A DNA stretch of 64,000 nt from the NCBI RefSeq assembly GCF_036226745.1, contig NZ_CP109013.1, forward strand, positions 1,488,001 through 1,552,000, written 5' to 3'. The notes beneath the pieces are model-generated. The model was not told the origin of the DNA, ran no database searches, and was given only the letters and a program-made list of their open reading frames with translations. Below are positions 1 through 7,970 of this stretch, one piece after another. Every line of letters begins with the position of its first letter. The first letter of the stretch is position 1. A program made the position numbers and the translations under genes. The DNA is from Streptomyces sp. NBC_00683 (GTDB lineage: Bacteria > Actinomycetota > Actinomycetes > Streptomycetales > Streptomycetaceae).

Positions 1-169
1 AGAAGCAGCCGCCCTCGGGACGAGCGGGTGCAGGCGTCGTCCCGGCCGGTTACGGCGTGTGACCGATGACGCCGACCGGCACTCCACGGTGTGAAGGTCT
101 GCTCATGAATGGTCGGGTTTCCTCAGCCGGCCTTGCGGGTCCTGCTTACCCCGGAGTAACAAGACGATC

Positions 170-814
170 ATGAACCTCTTCAGCCGCAGTTCCACCCTCC
201 GACGCCCAGCGGCCCCGAACGCCCCGGTGGCCTCCACGCCCCCCACAGCCGCGGTGGTGCCGGACCCGGCCCTGGCGGCTCTCACGGGAGAGTGGATGAT
301 CGACCCCGCGCACAGCAGGATCGGGTTCTCCGTGCGGCACGCCATGGTGACGACAGTGCGCGGCTCCTTCGCGGAGTACGAGAGCCGCCTCTACTTCGAC
401 GGCCGGAACCCGGCCCGTTCCAGGGCCGAGATCGCACTGGCCACCGCGAGCGTCGACACGGGCGTGGAGCAGCGTGACGCCCATCTGGTCGGCCGTGACT
501 TCCTGGACGCCACGAGGCACCCGCGGATCACCTTCACCAGCACCGCCGTGCAGATGGCGAGCAAGGAGGTCTTCCGCATGACCGGCGACCTCACCATCAG
601 GGGAATCGCTCGCCCGGTAACCCTGGACCTCACCTACATCGGTTACGTGACCGACCCGTTCGGGTACGAACGCGTCGGCTTCGACGGCACCACCACCATC
701 AACCGTTCCGACTGGGGCCTGACCTACAACGCGAGGCTGGCCGAGGGCGGGGCGATGGTGAGCGAGAGGCTCCGCCTCCAGTTCGACATCGCCGCGATCC
801 GCGCCACGGGCTGA
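170..814 (+). CDS. YceI family protein
   Basis: YceI proteins are lipocalin-like beta barrels that bind amphiphilic or isoprenoid ligands. After about 40 low-complexity Pro/Ala residues the family body starts at 'GEWMIDPAHSRIGFSVRHAM' (about residue 40) and continues with the typical features: strand pairs, 'SVDTGVEQRDAHL', 'FLDATRHPRITF', 'MTGDLTIRGIARPVTLDL' and a C-terminal 'INRSDWGLTYN'. The length of 214 aa fits. There is no obvious signal peptide, so it is probably cytoplasmic, as in other Streptomyces paralogues. The ATG at 170 has a weak GGAG at 153-156. It stands alone; the next gene converges on it. The ligand cannot be told from sequence. Confidence 0.93.
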   Translation: MNLFSRSSTLRRPAAPNAPVASTPPTAAVVPDPALAALTGEWMIDPAHSRIGFSVRHAMVTTVRGSFAEYESRLYFDGRNPARSRAEIALATASVDTGVEQRDAHLVGRDFLDATRHPRITFTSTAVQMASKEVFRMTGDLTIRGIARPVTLDLTYIGYVTDPFGYERVGFDGTTTINRSDWGLTYNARLAEGGAMVSERLRLQFDIAAIRATG

Positions 815-878
815 CCCAGGACGTCCAACGGCACGTGGTCAGGTCCGCCGCCCGAGCCGGACGAAGCGACTGCCCCGG

Positions 879-1466
879 TCAGGCGTCGATGGGGAGCAAC
901 TGGACCAGCCCGACCGAGTTTCTGTCGTCCGCCTCGGTGTGGACGGCGCGAACCGTCCAGCGACCCGCGGGCAGTGGGACGGGCGCCTGAGCGGGCACCC
1001 CGCCGCCGGGATAATCGACGCCCAGATCGGCTCCCGCCTCCGCGGAGTCCATGAGTACGGCCGGGCCGTCCGACGCCCATGTGCCGCACTCCTCCCACTC
1101 GGTGGCGGGGTCCGCGAGCACTGCCTCGGCTGCTGCCTTCAGTCCGTCCTCGGAGTCGGCGCCGAGCCAACGCAGGAATGCCTGATGCTCAGGCAGGAAA
1201 CAGCTGGTGGCCGGCTCGTCCGCCAGGACAAGGGCTTGTGCGCCGCTGTCGCCGACGGCGATCACGCCCGCCAGATCGTCCACCGCGCAGGCGCGGTCGT
1301 AATCGTCCGGAGCGCTCGCGTCCCCCACGATGACACCGGCCTCGGTGCACCCGTTCCAGGAAGCCAGTGCGGAGACCGGAATGACGACCAATGGGCCGCC
1401 CATCGACTCCACCCAGACAGAGGTGGCGTCGAATGTGTCGGCTGAGGTGGACCGATAGGTGCTCAT
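879..1466 (-). CDS. Imm21-type immunity protein (orphan)
   Basis: 195 aa. The opening 'WVESMGGPLVVIPVSALASW' followed by an acidic Gly/Cys stretch matches the Imm21 family of polymorphic-toxin immunity proteins. These are small cytosolic proteins that neutralise a cognate contact-dependent toxin. Later family-like blocks are 'AGVIAVGDSGAQALVLADEP' (about residue 70), 'FLPEHQAFLRWLGADS' (about 90) and a C-terminal 'GRWTVRAVH...LVQLLP'. No toxin gene (RHS, WXG or LXG-like) is next to it, so it looks like an orphan immunity gene. An unknown gene on the same strand lies 66 bp upstream and may be co-transcribed. Assignment is from the N-terminal motif; target toxin unknown. Confidence 0.75.
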   Translation of the reverse strand: MSTYRSTSADTFDATSVWVESMGGPLVVIPVSALASWNGCTEAGVIVGDASAPDDYDRACAVDDLAGVIAVGDSGAQALVLADEPATSCFLPEHQAFLRWLGADSEDGLKAAAEAVLADPATEWEECGTWASDGPAVLMDSAEAGADLGVDYPGGGVPAQAPVPLPAGRWTVRAVHTEADDRNSVGLVQLLPIDA

Positions 1467-1532
1467 GGCGAAAGTGTGGCGCCACCCACTGACAACACGC
1501 GCTGCCGGGTGCGAGCCGGCAGAAGCCTGGCC

Positions 1533-1913
1533 TCAGAGGCCGCCCAGTTCGGCTGCGAGGTCCGCATCGCGCATACCGGGGAAGGCGTAACCGTCGGTCT
1601 CCTCCCACGGGACGTCGAGGTCGTCCAGGTGCACGCGCCACTCCGCTCCCGGAAGAGCACGGCGCAGCTCGGTGACCGAACCCAGCACATGGTCGAGCAC
1701 GGTCAGCACTCGGTCAGGATCGAGCGGCATCTTGGTGGACCCGGCAACCACCTCGTCCGGTCGGCTGTCATCGCTGTCGTACAGGTACAGACTCTCCTGG
1801 TCCTCGTACGGGAAGGACGCCATGTGGGCGGCGACAATGCGCTCGACATCGGCCGTCTCGGCATCCGTCAGCGGCATCGCCCGGCTCGCGCAGTAATACA
1901 GAGAGACACTCAT
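1533..1913 (-). CDS. Conserved hypothetical protein, possible immunity-like partner
   Basis: 126 aa, acidic, no signal peptide or membrane segment. I do not recognise the family. The reading frame is open further upstream, but ATG at 1913 (MSVSLYYCASRAMPL) is preferred: a TACGCT hexamer lies 6 bases before it, as in other leaderless genes of this window, and the upstream extension is low complexity. The protein has an acidic core ('YEDQESLYLYDSDDSRPDE'), a helical segment ('RVLTVLDHVLGSVTELRRAL') and a Trp-containing acidic end. Size, acidity and position directly before the Imm21 gene would fit another small immunity protein, but this is only inference. Confidence 0.6.
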   Translation of the reverse strand: MSVSLYYCASRAMPLTDAETADVERIVAAHMASFPYEDQESLYLYDSDDSRPDEVVAGSTKMPLDPDRVLTVLDHVLGSVTELRRALPGAEWRVHLDDLDVPWEETDGYAFPGMRDADLAAELGGL

Positions 1914-2037
1914 GGCCCGAGCGTACTGAGGGGGTACGACAGTCGCCGGACGCCGCAACCGGTGGGCTCGCGGCTGCCGTGCCCTTCAGCGGCTGAGCTG
2001 TCGCCGAGGGGCCGGAATCCTGTGGTGGGATGGCGCC

Positions 2038-2430
2038 GTGAGCCGCACCGTGGAAGAGACCAACCGCCGCATGCTCCGGGCAAGGGACGCGATGGACCGT
2101 GCGTACGCGCAGCCACTGGACGTACCGGCGCTGGCCAGGATCGCCCATGTGTCACCGGCGCACTTCGCCCGCACCTTCCGGGCCACCTTCGGCGAGACAC
2201 CGCACCGCTACCTGCAGCGGCGCCGCGTCGAGCGGGCGATGTTCCTGCTGCGGGAAACCGACCGCAGTGTCACGGACATCTGTTACGAGGTCGGCTTCGG
2301 CAGCACCGGTACCTTCAGCCGCACGTTCCGCGACATCGTCGGCCGGTCGCCGAGGACGTACCGCAAGGAGACGGCGGCCACGAACGTACCCACGTGCTTC
2401 ACGAAGGCATGGACGCGGCCGAGTGGCTGA
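2038..2430 (+). CDS. AraC-family helix-turn-helix regulator (DNA-binding domain only)
   Basis: 130 aa, almost entirely the two-HTH AraC/XylS domain. The first recognition unit is 'LDVPALARIAHVSPAHFART' (about residue 24) and the second 'VTDICYEVGFGSTGTFSRTF' (about 74), followed by the family signature 'GRSPRTYRKE'. There is no ligand domain, so it resembles SoxS/MarA-type stand-alone regulators. The GTG at 2038 follows a TGGGAT hexamer by 6 bases and has no SD, suggesting a leaderless mRNA. A VOC-family gene follows on the same strand after about 85 bp. This AraC-VOC pairing recurs in actinomycetes, so the VOC gene is its likely target. Confidence 0.9.
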   Translation: MSRTVEETNRRMLRARDAMDRAYAQPLDVPALARIAHVSPAHFARTFRATFGETPHRYLQRRRVERAMFLLRETDRSVTDICYEVGFGSTGTFSRTFRDIVGRSPRTYRKETAATNVPTCFTKAWTRPSG

Positions 2431-2515
2431 ACGCCGGTGGGTCCCCTCCACCCGGCCCGACGGCTGAGCAGTTTTGGATAAGTTTTCGCCCGGCCCGCCG
2501 ACTAGCGTGATGCAC

Positions 2516-2926
2516 ATGTTCAACGCAATCACACACTCACAGATCTTCGTCCTCGACCAGGACCAGGCCCTCGACTTCTACGTCGGCAAACTCGGCCTGG
2601 AGGTGAACGCCGACGTCGACATGGGCTTCATGCGCTGGCTCACGGTCAGCGTCCCCGGCCACCCCGACCGCCAGGTCCTGCTGGAGAAGCCGGGCCCTCC
2701 GGCGATGTCCGAGGAGACAGCCGAGCAGGTCCGCGAACTCCTGACCAAGGGCGCGCTGGGCAGCGCGCTCATCCTCACCACGGACGACTGCCGCAAGACG
2801 TACGAGACGTTGCTGGCCCAGGGCGTGGAGTTCACGGATGAGCCGACGGAGCGCCCGTACGGGATCGACTGCGGCCTGCGCGACCCCTTCGGCAACCACC
2901 TCCGCTTCACCCAATTGAAGGCCTGA
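2516..2926 (+). CDS. VOC (glyoxalase/bleomycin-resistance) family protein
   Basis: 136 aa, one VOC unit made of two beta-alpha-beta-beta-beta modules. It begins 'ITHSQIFVLDQDQALDFYVG' and ends with 'GIDCGLRDPFGNHLRF', where the D-P-x-G-N turn is the family hallmark. Potential metal or ligand positions are His6 and the Glu/Asp of the second module. Such proteins bind small electrophiles or drugs, or act as metal-dependent lyases; the substrate is unknown. ATG at 2516 is preferred over 2510 and over a TTG at 2474, because a TAGCGT -10-like hexamer (2503-2508) ends exactly 7 bases before it, the spacing of a leaderless transcript. It is probably controlled by the AraC gene just upstream. Confidence 0.88.
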   Translation: MFNAITHSQIFVLDQDQALDFYVGKLGLEVNADVDMGFMRWLTVSVPGHPDRQVLLEKPGPPAMSEETAEQVRELLTKGALGSALILTTDDCRKTYETLLAQGVEFTDEPTERPYGIDCGLRDPFGNHLRFTQLKA

Positions 2927-3045
2927 AGAGCGCGGCCGCGGGGGCGCCGGGATCGCGGCGGCGGTCACGCCGTCGCCACCGGTGGGCGGGCGACCCGCCC
3001 GCCAGCGACGGGGAAGAAGCGCCTTCATCCCTACAGGAGAGCGAT

Positions 3046-3498
3046 GTGTCCATGATCAAAGTTGAGTTCTCCGTGCGCGCCGGGCAGGGAGAGCCCGGTG
3101 GGTACGACCTCGGGGACATCTCCTGTGAGGGAGAAAACGGCACGGCAGGATCGGACGGCCATGTTCCCGACCAAGGAATGATGATCTATCCGTCGGTGAC
3201 CCTCCTGCTCGACTCTCTCAGGACACTCCTCACCGGCGAGAAGAGAATGGTCGCGTTCATAGGCGCCGACACATCTTTCCGGCTCGATTTCACGCGTGAC
3301 AACAAAGGATTTGTGTCGGTATCGACAAAGGGAACGCCCCTGGGGAGATCAAGCATTGAGGATCTTGTGCATGCCTTCCTCCGCCCAGCCCAAGAGCTTG
3401 CGGAAGGGGACCTCTCACGCCTCCCCTCAGGGGATGCAGCGCAAAGCGACTACCTTGCAGCTCTACGGGATCTGCGCGCGACAATCACGTGCGCCTGA
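3046..3498 (+). CDS. Hypothetical protein, lower-GC gene
   Basis: 150 aa, family not recognised. The GTG start at 3046 is set by a good AGGAGA at 3035-3040. No signal peptide or membrane helix is visible. The N-terminal half is Gly/Asp-rich ('GEPGGYDLGDISCEGENG'), the middle 'SVTLLLDSLRTLLTGEKR' is helical and amphipathic, and a beta-rich part follows ('MVAFIGADTSFRLDFTR'). Base use differs from its neighbours: 3160-3350 has many AT-rich codons (AAA, ATA, TTT, GTA) that are rare elsewhere here, suggesting recent acquisition. The small size and acidic beginning would suit an immunity or antitoxin-like role, but nothing in the sequence proves it. Confidence 0.65.
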   Translation: MSMIKVEFSVRAGQGEPGGYDLGDISCEGENGTAGSDGHVPDQGMMIYPSVTLLLDSLRTLLTGEKRMVAFIGADTSFRLDFTRDNKGFVSVSTKGTPLGRSSIEDLVHAFLRPAQELAEGDLSRLPSGDAAQSDYLAALRDLRATITCA

Positions 3499-3516
3499 CT
3501 GCCACGGTCCCGGCCG

Positions 3517-3750
3517 TCAGGGCGCGAGCCCGGCCGTCCCCCGGAAGTGCGGGCACTCCATGAAGTCCTCGTGCTCGCAGGCGAGCGCACACTCGATCAG
3601 GTCCAAGGACACCTGCGCGGCGGCGATCCGGGAACCCAGCGCCTCCGCCTCCCGGCGCAGGACCGACCAGCGCGCGCCGGGAGCGGACGCCGAGACCAGC
3701 GTGCGGATGGCATCGAGGCCGAGCCCCGCCACCGTTCCGCGCGACTGAGC
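3517..3750 (-). pseudogene. MerR-family regulator remnant (C-terminal part only)
   Basis: The readable part (GTG at 3732) encodes 71 aa resembling the end of a MerR regulator: the dimerisation coiled coil ('LRREAEALGSRIAAAQVSLD') followed by 'CEHEDFMECPHF', the Cys/His tail seen in many Streptomyces MerR proteins ('CPH.DL..CPHF'). The N-terminal winged helix that should bind DNA is missing; the frame is closed by a stop a few codons upstream of the GTG. I find no HTH in the 130 bp upstream in any frame, so this looks like a deletion remnant rather than a simple frameshift. It could still be a short expressed protein. It lies end to end with the lower-GC gene at 3046-3498. Confidence 0.55.
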
Positions 3751-3864
3751 GGGAGCACCACCTCAGGCCGCGGCCGTCGCGGCGGCAGTCAGCGCGGCTG
3801 CTCCGCCGCCGAGGCGTGCGCTGCCTGGTGGAGGCCGGGGTGTGAGGCGGGTAGCCCTCCCGGA

Positions 3865-4509
3865 TCAGACCTGAGGCACCACCCGCACCCCGAAGCCGTA
3901 GGAGCCGAGGGCCTCGGCGATCCCCATGAAGAGCAGGCTGTAGTGCTCCTGACCGCGCGCGGTGGTGATGCCGCCGAGGTCGAGCAGCGAGTCCGAGGGC
4001 CAGCCCAGGTCGTTCAGCAGGGCGACGGCCGTAGCCTTGGCCGCTGCGTCCTCGCTCGACAGGAACAGGGTGCTGGGGCCCTCAACTGAGTCCGGTGCCA
4101 CCATGAGCCGGGCGTCGACGGTGCAGAGCGTCTTGACGACCCGTACGTCCGGGAACGTCCGCTGGATCTCCTCGCCCAGGCTCTCCAAGGGGTGCGAGAG
4201 CGAGCCGTCCTCGCCGAAGCCGACCGCGACGTCGATCAGTACTTTGCCGGCCAGGGCAGGCGCCCCGACTCCCGCGAGCAGCTCTACGGACGCGGTGCCA
4301 GGTGTCGCGTTGACCACCACCTCTGCACCAGCCACGGCCGCTGCCGTGTCCACGACCGGGATGTCGTCCCCCACCGCGGATGTCAGTTCCGACCGCAGTT
4401 GCGCGTCGTCCGGCCGCCGCGATCCGAGTACGACGTCGTGTCCCGCTCGGGTCCAGCCCATGGCCAGCGCCCGTCCTACATTGCCCGTTCCTAAGATTCC
4501 GATTCTCAT
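3865..4509 (-). CDS. F420/NADP-dependent oxidoreductase-like dinucleotide-binding protein
   Basis: 214 aa, the full length of the F420_oxidored-like family, which carries a Rossmann fold with 'RIGILGTGNVGRALAMGW' at the N terminus. 'VLGSRRPDD' follows strand 2; the two Arg and absence of an acidic residue at its end favour NADP(H). 'VVVNATPG' and 'GKVLIDVAVGFGEDG' are the next conserved blocks, and the C-terminal helix 'EHYSLLFMGIAEALGS' is typical. Members reduce NADP with F420H2 or act as small NAD(P)-dependent reductases; the substrate is open. The ATG at 4509 is preceded on its strand by TAGCGT with a 7-base gap (4517-4522), implying a leaderless transcript. It is divergent from the ArsR-like regulator at 4678. 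Confidence 0.88.
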   Translation of the reverse strand: MRIGILGTGNVGRALAMGWTRAGHDVVLGSRRPDDAQLRSELTSAVGDDIPVVDTAAAVAGAEVVVNATPGTASVELLAGVGAPALAGKVLIDVAVGFGEDGSLSHPLESLGEEIQRTFPDVRVVKTLCTVDARLMVAPDSVEGPSTLFLSSEDAAAKATAVALLNDLGWPSDSLLDLGGITTARGQEHYSLLFMGIAEALGSYGFGVRVVPQV

Positions 4510-4642
4510 GGTCGTGACGCTATGACGGACCGTCCCGCCGTCGCCTCGGCCCGAAGACCGGTCTGCCCTCCCCCATGAGCCCTACGCCTCCGGCCCCGGC
4601 CGGTAGGGATAACCCCCCGCTGAGGACGCCGGGTTGCCGCAA

Positions 4643-4674
4643 TGCACAGACACCTGTGCACAGACGACTGTGTA
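4643..4674. promoter_or_regulatory. Tandem inverted-repeat operator before the ArsR-like gene
   Basis: Two overlapping inverted repeats lie back to back. TGCACAG-ACAC-CTGTGCA (4643-4660) is perfect, and TGCACAG-ACGA-CTGTGTA (4657-4674) has one mismatch. They also form a direct repeat of period 14 (TGCACAGACACCTG / TGCACAGACGACTG). The array ends 3 bases before the ATG at 4678, where an autorepressor would block transcription. The array also overlaps a possible alternative start at 4642, which argues against using that ATG. Confidence 0.7.
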
Positions 4675-4677
4675 CGT

Positions 4678-5379
4678 ATGCCACAGCAACCCGCTGCACC
4701 CCGGCCCGCAGAGCCGGAACGTCCGTCCCCGGCGCCCGTCGAGATCGGCGATCTCGCCGCGCTCAAGGCACTCGCCCAGCCGCGCCGTCAGCGCGTGCTC
4801 GAGCACCTGACCCTGCACGGGCCCGCCACGTCGGCGATGCTCGCCCGTGCCCTCGGGCTGAACACGGGGTCGACCAGCTACCACCTGCGCGAGCTGGCCA
4901 GGTACGGCTTCGCCGAGGAGGCGGACGCCACGGACGGGGCGGAGGTTGCGGCATCCGGGCGTCGGCAGCGCTGGTGGCGGGCTGTCCCCGGTGACCGGCG
5001 CTTTCCGCCGCGCAGCCGTCAGAGCCCTGAGACGCGGCACGTCATGGACGAGCTGAACCACCATGCGTACGCCGCCGACCTGGACCTCTTCGAGCGGCTC
5101 CAGCGCGACGCGGACGACGGCCCCTGGGCGGACGCGTTCCCGTACTCGCGCGGCACCGTCCGGCTCACGCTGCCCGAACTCCACGCGTTCTTCGAGGAGT
5201 ACATCGCTCTCCTCAACAGGTACAAGCGGCCCGATTCCGAGACACCGGCCGGCGCCCGCACCCTGCTCACCCGGTTCCTCGCCTTCCCCGCTCCCGAGCC
5301 CACGGCTGACGGCGACGCCACCGGGGCCGGCCGGGAAGACGCCCACGTATCCCACAGCGGAGAGACGGACCCCTCATGA
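4678..5379 (+). CDS. ArsR-like winged-helix transcriptional regulator
   Basis: 233 aa from ATG 4678. The winged helix spans about residues 20-90: 'LKALAQPRRQRVLEHLTLHG' is the ArsR-type first helix pair, and 'TSAMLARALGLNTGSTSYHL' is the HTH with recognition helix. The C-terminal half (about 110-210) is a helical domain with many His and aromatic residues ('ELNHHAYAADLDLFERLQ'), the usual arrangement in HTH_20-type regulators of efflux genes. No metal-binding Cys cluster is visible. It overlaps the downstream permease by ATGA (translational coupling) and is preceded by a tandem operator, so it most likely autorepresses a two-gene unit. The upstream ATG at 4642 would place 12 residues over the operator and is disfavoured. 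Confidence 0.88.
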   Translation: MPQQPAAPRPAEPERPSPAPVEIGDLAALKALAQPRRQRVLEHLTLHGPATSAMLARALGLNTGSTSYHLRELARYGFAEEADATDGAEVAASGRRQRWWRAVPGDRRFPPRSRQSPETRHVMDELNHHAYAADLDLFERLQRDADDGPWADAFPYSRGTVRLTLPELHAFFEEYIALLNRYKRPDSETPAGARTLLTRFLAFPAPEPTADGDATGAGREDAHVSHSGETDPS

Positions 5380-7910
5380 TGCTGCGCTACGCCCTGAAGA
5401 CCGTCCGTGCGCGCAAGGCAGGCTTCGCCGGTGCCTTCGTCGCTCTCATGTGCGCCGCAGCCATGATCACCGCGTGCGGAACCCTCCTGGAGACGGGACT
5501 GCGCGGCACCATCCGCACCGAGCGCTACGCCGCTGCTCCGGTCATGGTCTCCGCCGACCAGAATGTCCACCGGACCACCGTCAAGCAGAAGAAGGGCAAG
5601 ACCAAGGTCAAGCACAAGGCCAAACCCATCGCCGAACGTGCCTGGCTCCCCGCGGACATCGGGCAGACCCTCGCCGATACTCCCGGCGTCGGCCGCGTGA
5701 TCCCCGAACTGACCTTCCTGGCCGAGCCACTGACCCCGGGCGGTACCGGCGGCCGGGCCGCATACGGACACGACTGGGCGTCCGCCGAGCTGACCCCGTA
5801 CCGGCTGACCGCGGGCTCCGCCCCCACAGCGGCCACCGATGTGGTCATCGACCGCTACCTCGCCGAGCGCGCCCGCCTGGAACCTGGGGACCGCCTCACC
5901 GTCCAGTCGACGCAGGCCCCGCGCTCCTACCGCGTCTCAGGTGTGGCCGCTCCCGCCACAGCCGTTCGCCACCAGACGTCCCTCTTCTTCTCCGCCGCCG
6001 AGGCCCGCCGTCTCGCCGACCGCCCGGGCCAGGTCACCGCCTTCGGTGTCCTCCCGGACGCCGGGACGGCTACCTACAAGGGCCCTCTGGGACGGGCCGT
6101 GGCCGAGGCGCTGCACGGCACCGGCGCGCAGGTCAGTACAGGCGACGCGCGGGGCCCGGTGGAGTTCCTGGACGCCGCCGCAGGGCGCATCAAGCTGGTC
6201 AGCATGGGCGGGGCGATGGCCGGCACCTCGCTGCTCGTGGCGATCCTGGTGGTGGTCGGGACCTTCGCGCTCACCGTCCAGCAGCGCCACCGCGAACTCG
6301 CCCTGCTCCGCGCCATCGCCGCGACCTCCGGCCAGATCCGCAGGCTGCTCGGGCGCGAGGCCCTGATCGTCGGAGCGGCCGCGGGCACGGCCGGAGCCCT
6401 GGTGGGCCTTCCCCTCGGCGGGTGGCTGCACGGCAGGTTCGTCAGCCTGGGCGCCGTGCCCGCCACGCTTCAGCACACCGTCAGTGTGTTCCCGGCGCTC
6501 GCCGCCGTCACCGCGACCCTGTTCGGCGCCTGGGCAGCCGCACGGATCGCCTCCCGCAGGGTTTCCCGGATCCGGCCGGCCGAAGCGCTGGCCGAGGCCC
6601 AGATCGAGTCCACCCGGCCCGCGTGGGGCCGCCTCGTCGCCGGCTCTCTGCTGCTCGTCGGAGGTGGCGTCCTCGTCGCCCTGCTCGGCGTCCTGCACAC
6701 CGAGCCCGCCTCGACACCGGTGACGTTCCTCGCGGTCGTCGTCCTGTCCGCCTCCGTCGCCCTGCTCGGGCCTCTCCTGGTCAGGGGAGCAGCTTTCGTC
6801 CTCGCCGGTCCCCTGCGCCTGACCGGCCACGGCGGCAGGCTCGCCACCGCCAACATCCGTGGCACCGCCGCCCGTATGGCCTCCGTCGTCACACCTCTCA
6901 CTCTGCTCGTCGGCATGACCTGCACGGTGCTCTTCGTCCAGCCCACCCTCGGGAACGCCGCCCGCACCGAGGCCCGCGAGGGCGTCGTCGCAGACTGGGT
7001 TGTCACGTCCCAGGGACCGGGCGTCCCGGCCGAGGCGGCGCAACGGCTGCGTACGCACGACGACGTCGTCACCGAGGTGGTCCGTACGACGGTCAGGGTA
7101 GGCCTGGACAAGTACACGGCCCAGGGCGTCACTCCGGCAGGCCTCACCCGCACCTGGAACCCGGACGTCACCGCCGGCTCTCTCGAAGGGCTCACCCATC
7201 ACACCATCGCGGTCAGCGAACTGGCGGCAGAACGGCTCCACTTGAAACCCGGAAGCACCCTGAAGCTCACGCTCGGCGACGGCACACCCGCCACGCTCAC
7301 GGTCGCGGCCGTCTACGCCAGAGGCCTCGGCTTCGGAGACCTCACCCTCGTGCACGACCTCGTGGCACGCCACGTCGACAACCCGCTCTCCGCCTCACTC
7401 CTCGTCAGCACGAAGCGTACGCAGGCACATGTCACTTCCACGCTGCGGGAGTTCCCGGGTGTCACCACCCTCTCGCCGACTGCCGCGGACTCGTTGCAGG
7501 CGCAGCGCCAGCAGTCTGCCGCCGAGGTCAACCTCATCGCCATGGGACTTGTCCTTGCCTTCACCGCCATCGCCGTCGTCAACACACTCGCCATGTCGGT
7601 CTCCGAGCGCATCCGGGAGTTCGCACTGCTGCGGCTCGTCGGGGCAACACGCCGTCAGGTACTGCGCATGCTGCGCATCGAGGCCCTGTCCGTCCTTCTT
7701 CTGGCCACCGCACTCGGCAGCTCCATCGCCCTGGCCATCCTGACCGCGTTCAGCCTCGGCATGACGGGCCGGGCGGCACCGACCGTCACCCCTCTCGTGT
7801 ACGTCACGGTTGTCGCCGGAGCCGGACTGCTCGCGCTCGTCGCAACTGCCTTGCCCGGTCGCGTTGCCCTGCGGGTTCCCGCAGTGACGGTGGCTACAGC
7901 CAGGGAATAG
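5376..7910 (+). CDS. FtsX/MacB-type ABC transporter permease, no adjacent ATPase
   Basis: 844 aa with duplicated FtsX architecture: TM1 (about 17-40), a large extracytoplasmic domain, a three-helix FtsX block (about 275-400, with 'RHRELALLRAIAAT'), a further TM pair (about 425-480), TM (about 505-525), a second extracytoplasmic domain, and a final FtsX block (about 720-840, with 'RIREFALLRLVGATRRQVLR'). The two 'RELALLRAIGAT'-type cytoplasmic helices are the contact sites for an ATPase. The first extracytoplasmic domain carries a lysine-rich insert, 'KQKKGKTKVKHKAK' (about 70-83). Proteins of this kind export lipids, peptides or antibiotics or work by mechanotransmission. The usual neighbouring LolD/MacB-type ATPase gene is absent; the regulator is fused directly by an ATGA overlap. 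Confidence 0.9.
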   Translation: MMLRYALKTVRARKAGFAGAFVALMCAAAMITACGTLLETGLRGTIRTERYAAAPVMVSADQNVHRTTVKQKKGKTKVKHKAKPIAERAWLPADIGQTLADTPGVGRVIPELTFLAEPLTPGGTGGRAAYGHDWASAELTPYRLTAGSAPTAATDVVIDRYLAERARLEPGDRLTVQSTQAPRSYRVSGVAAPATAVRHQTSLFFSAAEARRLADRPGQVTAFGVLPDAGTATYKGPLGRAVAEALHGTGAQVSTGDARGPVEFLDAAAGRIKLVSMGGAMAGTSLLVAILVVVGTFALTVQQRHRELALLRAIAATSGQIRRLLGREALIVGAAAGTAGALVGLPLGGWLHGRFVSLGAVPATLQHTVSVFPALAAVTATLFGAWAAARIASRRVSRIRPAEALAEAQIESTRPAWGRLVAGSLLLVGGGVLVALLGVLHTEPASTPVTFLAVVVLSASVALLGPLLVRGAAFVLAGPLRLTGHGGRLATANIRGTAARMASVVTPLTLLVGMTCTVLFVQPTLGNAARTEAREGVVADWVVTSQGPGVPAEAAQRLRTHDDVVTEVVRTTVRVGLDKYTAQGVTPAGLTRTWNPDVTAGSLEGLTHHTIAVSELAAERLHLKPGSTLKLTLGDGTPATLTVAAVYARGLGFGDLTLVHDLVARHVDNPLSASLLVSTKRTQAHVTSTLREFPGVTTLSPTAADSLQAQRQQSAAEVNLIAMGLVLAFTAIAVVNTLAMSVSERIREFALLRLVGATRRQVLRMLRIEALSVLLLATALGSSIALAILTAFSLGMTGRAAPTVTPLVYVTVVAGAGLLALVATALPGRVALRVPAVTVATARE

Positions 7911-7933
7911 CGTCCGCCGGGTGCGACGGCGGA

Positions 7934-7970
7934 GAGGCGTAGAGCCGGTGCCCCACCGGCTCTACGCCTC
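7934..7970. terminator. Perfect 16-bp hairpin between convergent genes
   Basis: Left arm GAGGCGTAGAGCCGGT (7934-7949) and right arm 7955-7970 are fully complementary around a 5-base loop. It lies 23 bp after the permease stop and includes the stop codon of the convergent NmrA-like gene. There is no T tract on either side, as is common for Streptomyces terminators. It could serve both genes. Confidence 0.65.

Noticed and set aside
1476..2510. A 344-residue + strand ORF overlapping the small hypothetical and AraC genes
   Set aside because: No recognisable domain; it overlaps the AraC regulator in a different frame and the opposite-strand gene at 1533-1913.
5063..7942. A 959-residue Arg/Pro-rich ORF on the + strand
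   Set aside because: It runs in a shifted frame over the FtsX permease gene; composition is that of GC-rich shadow frames and no domain is visible.
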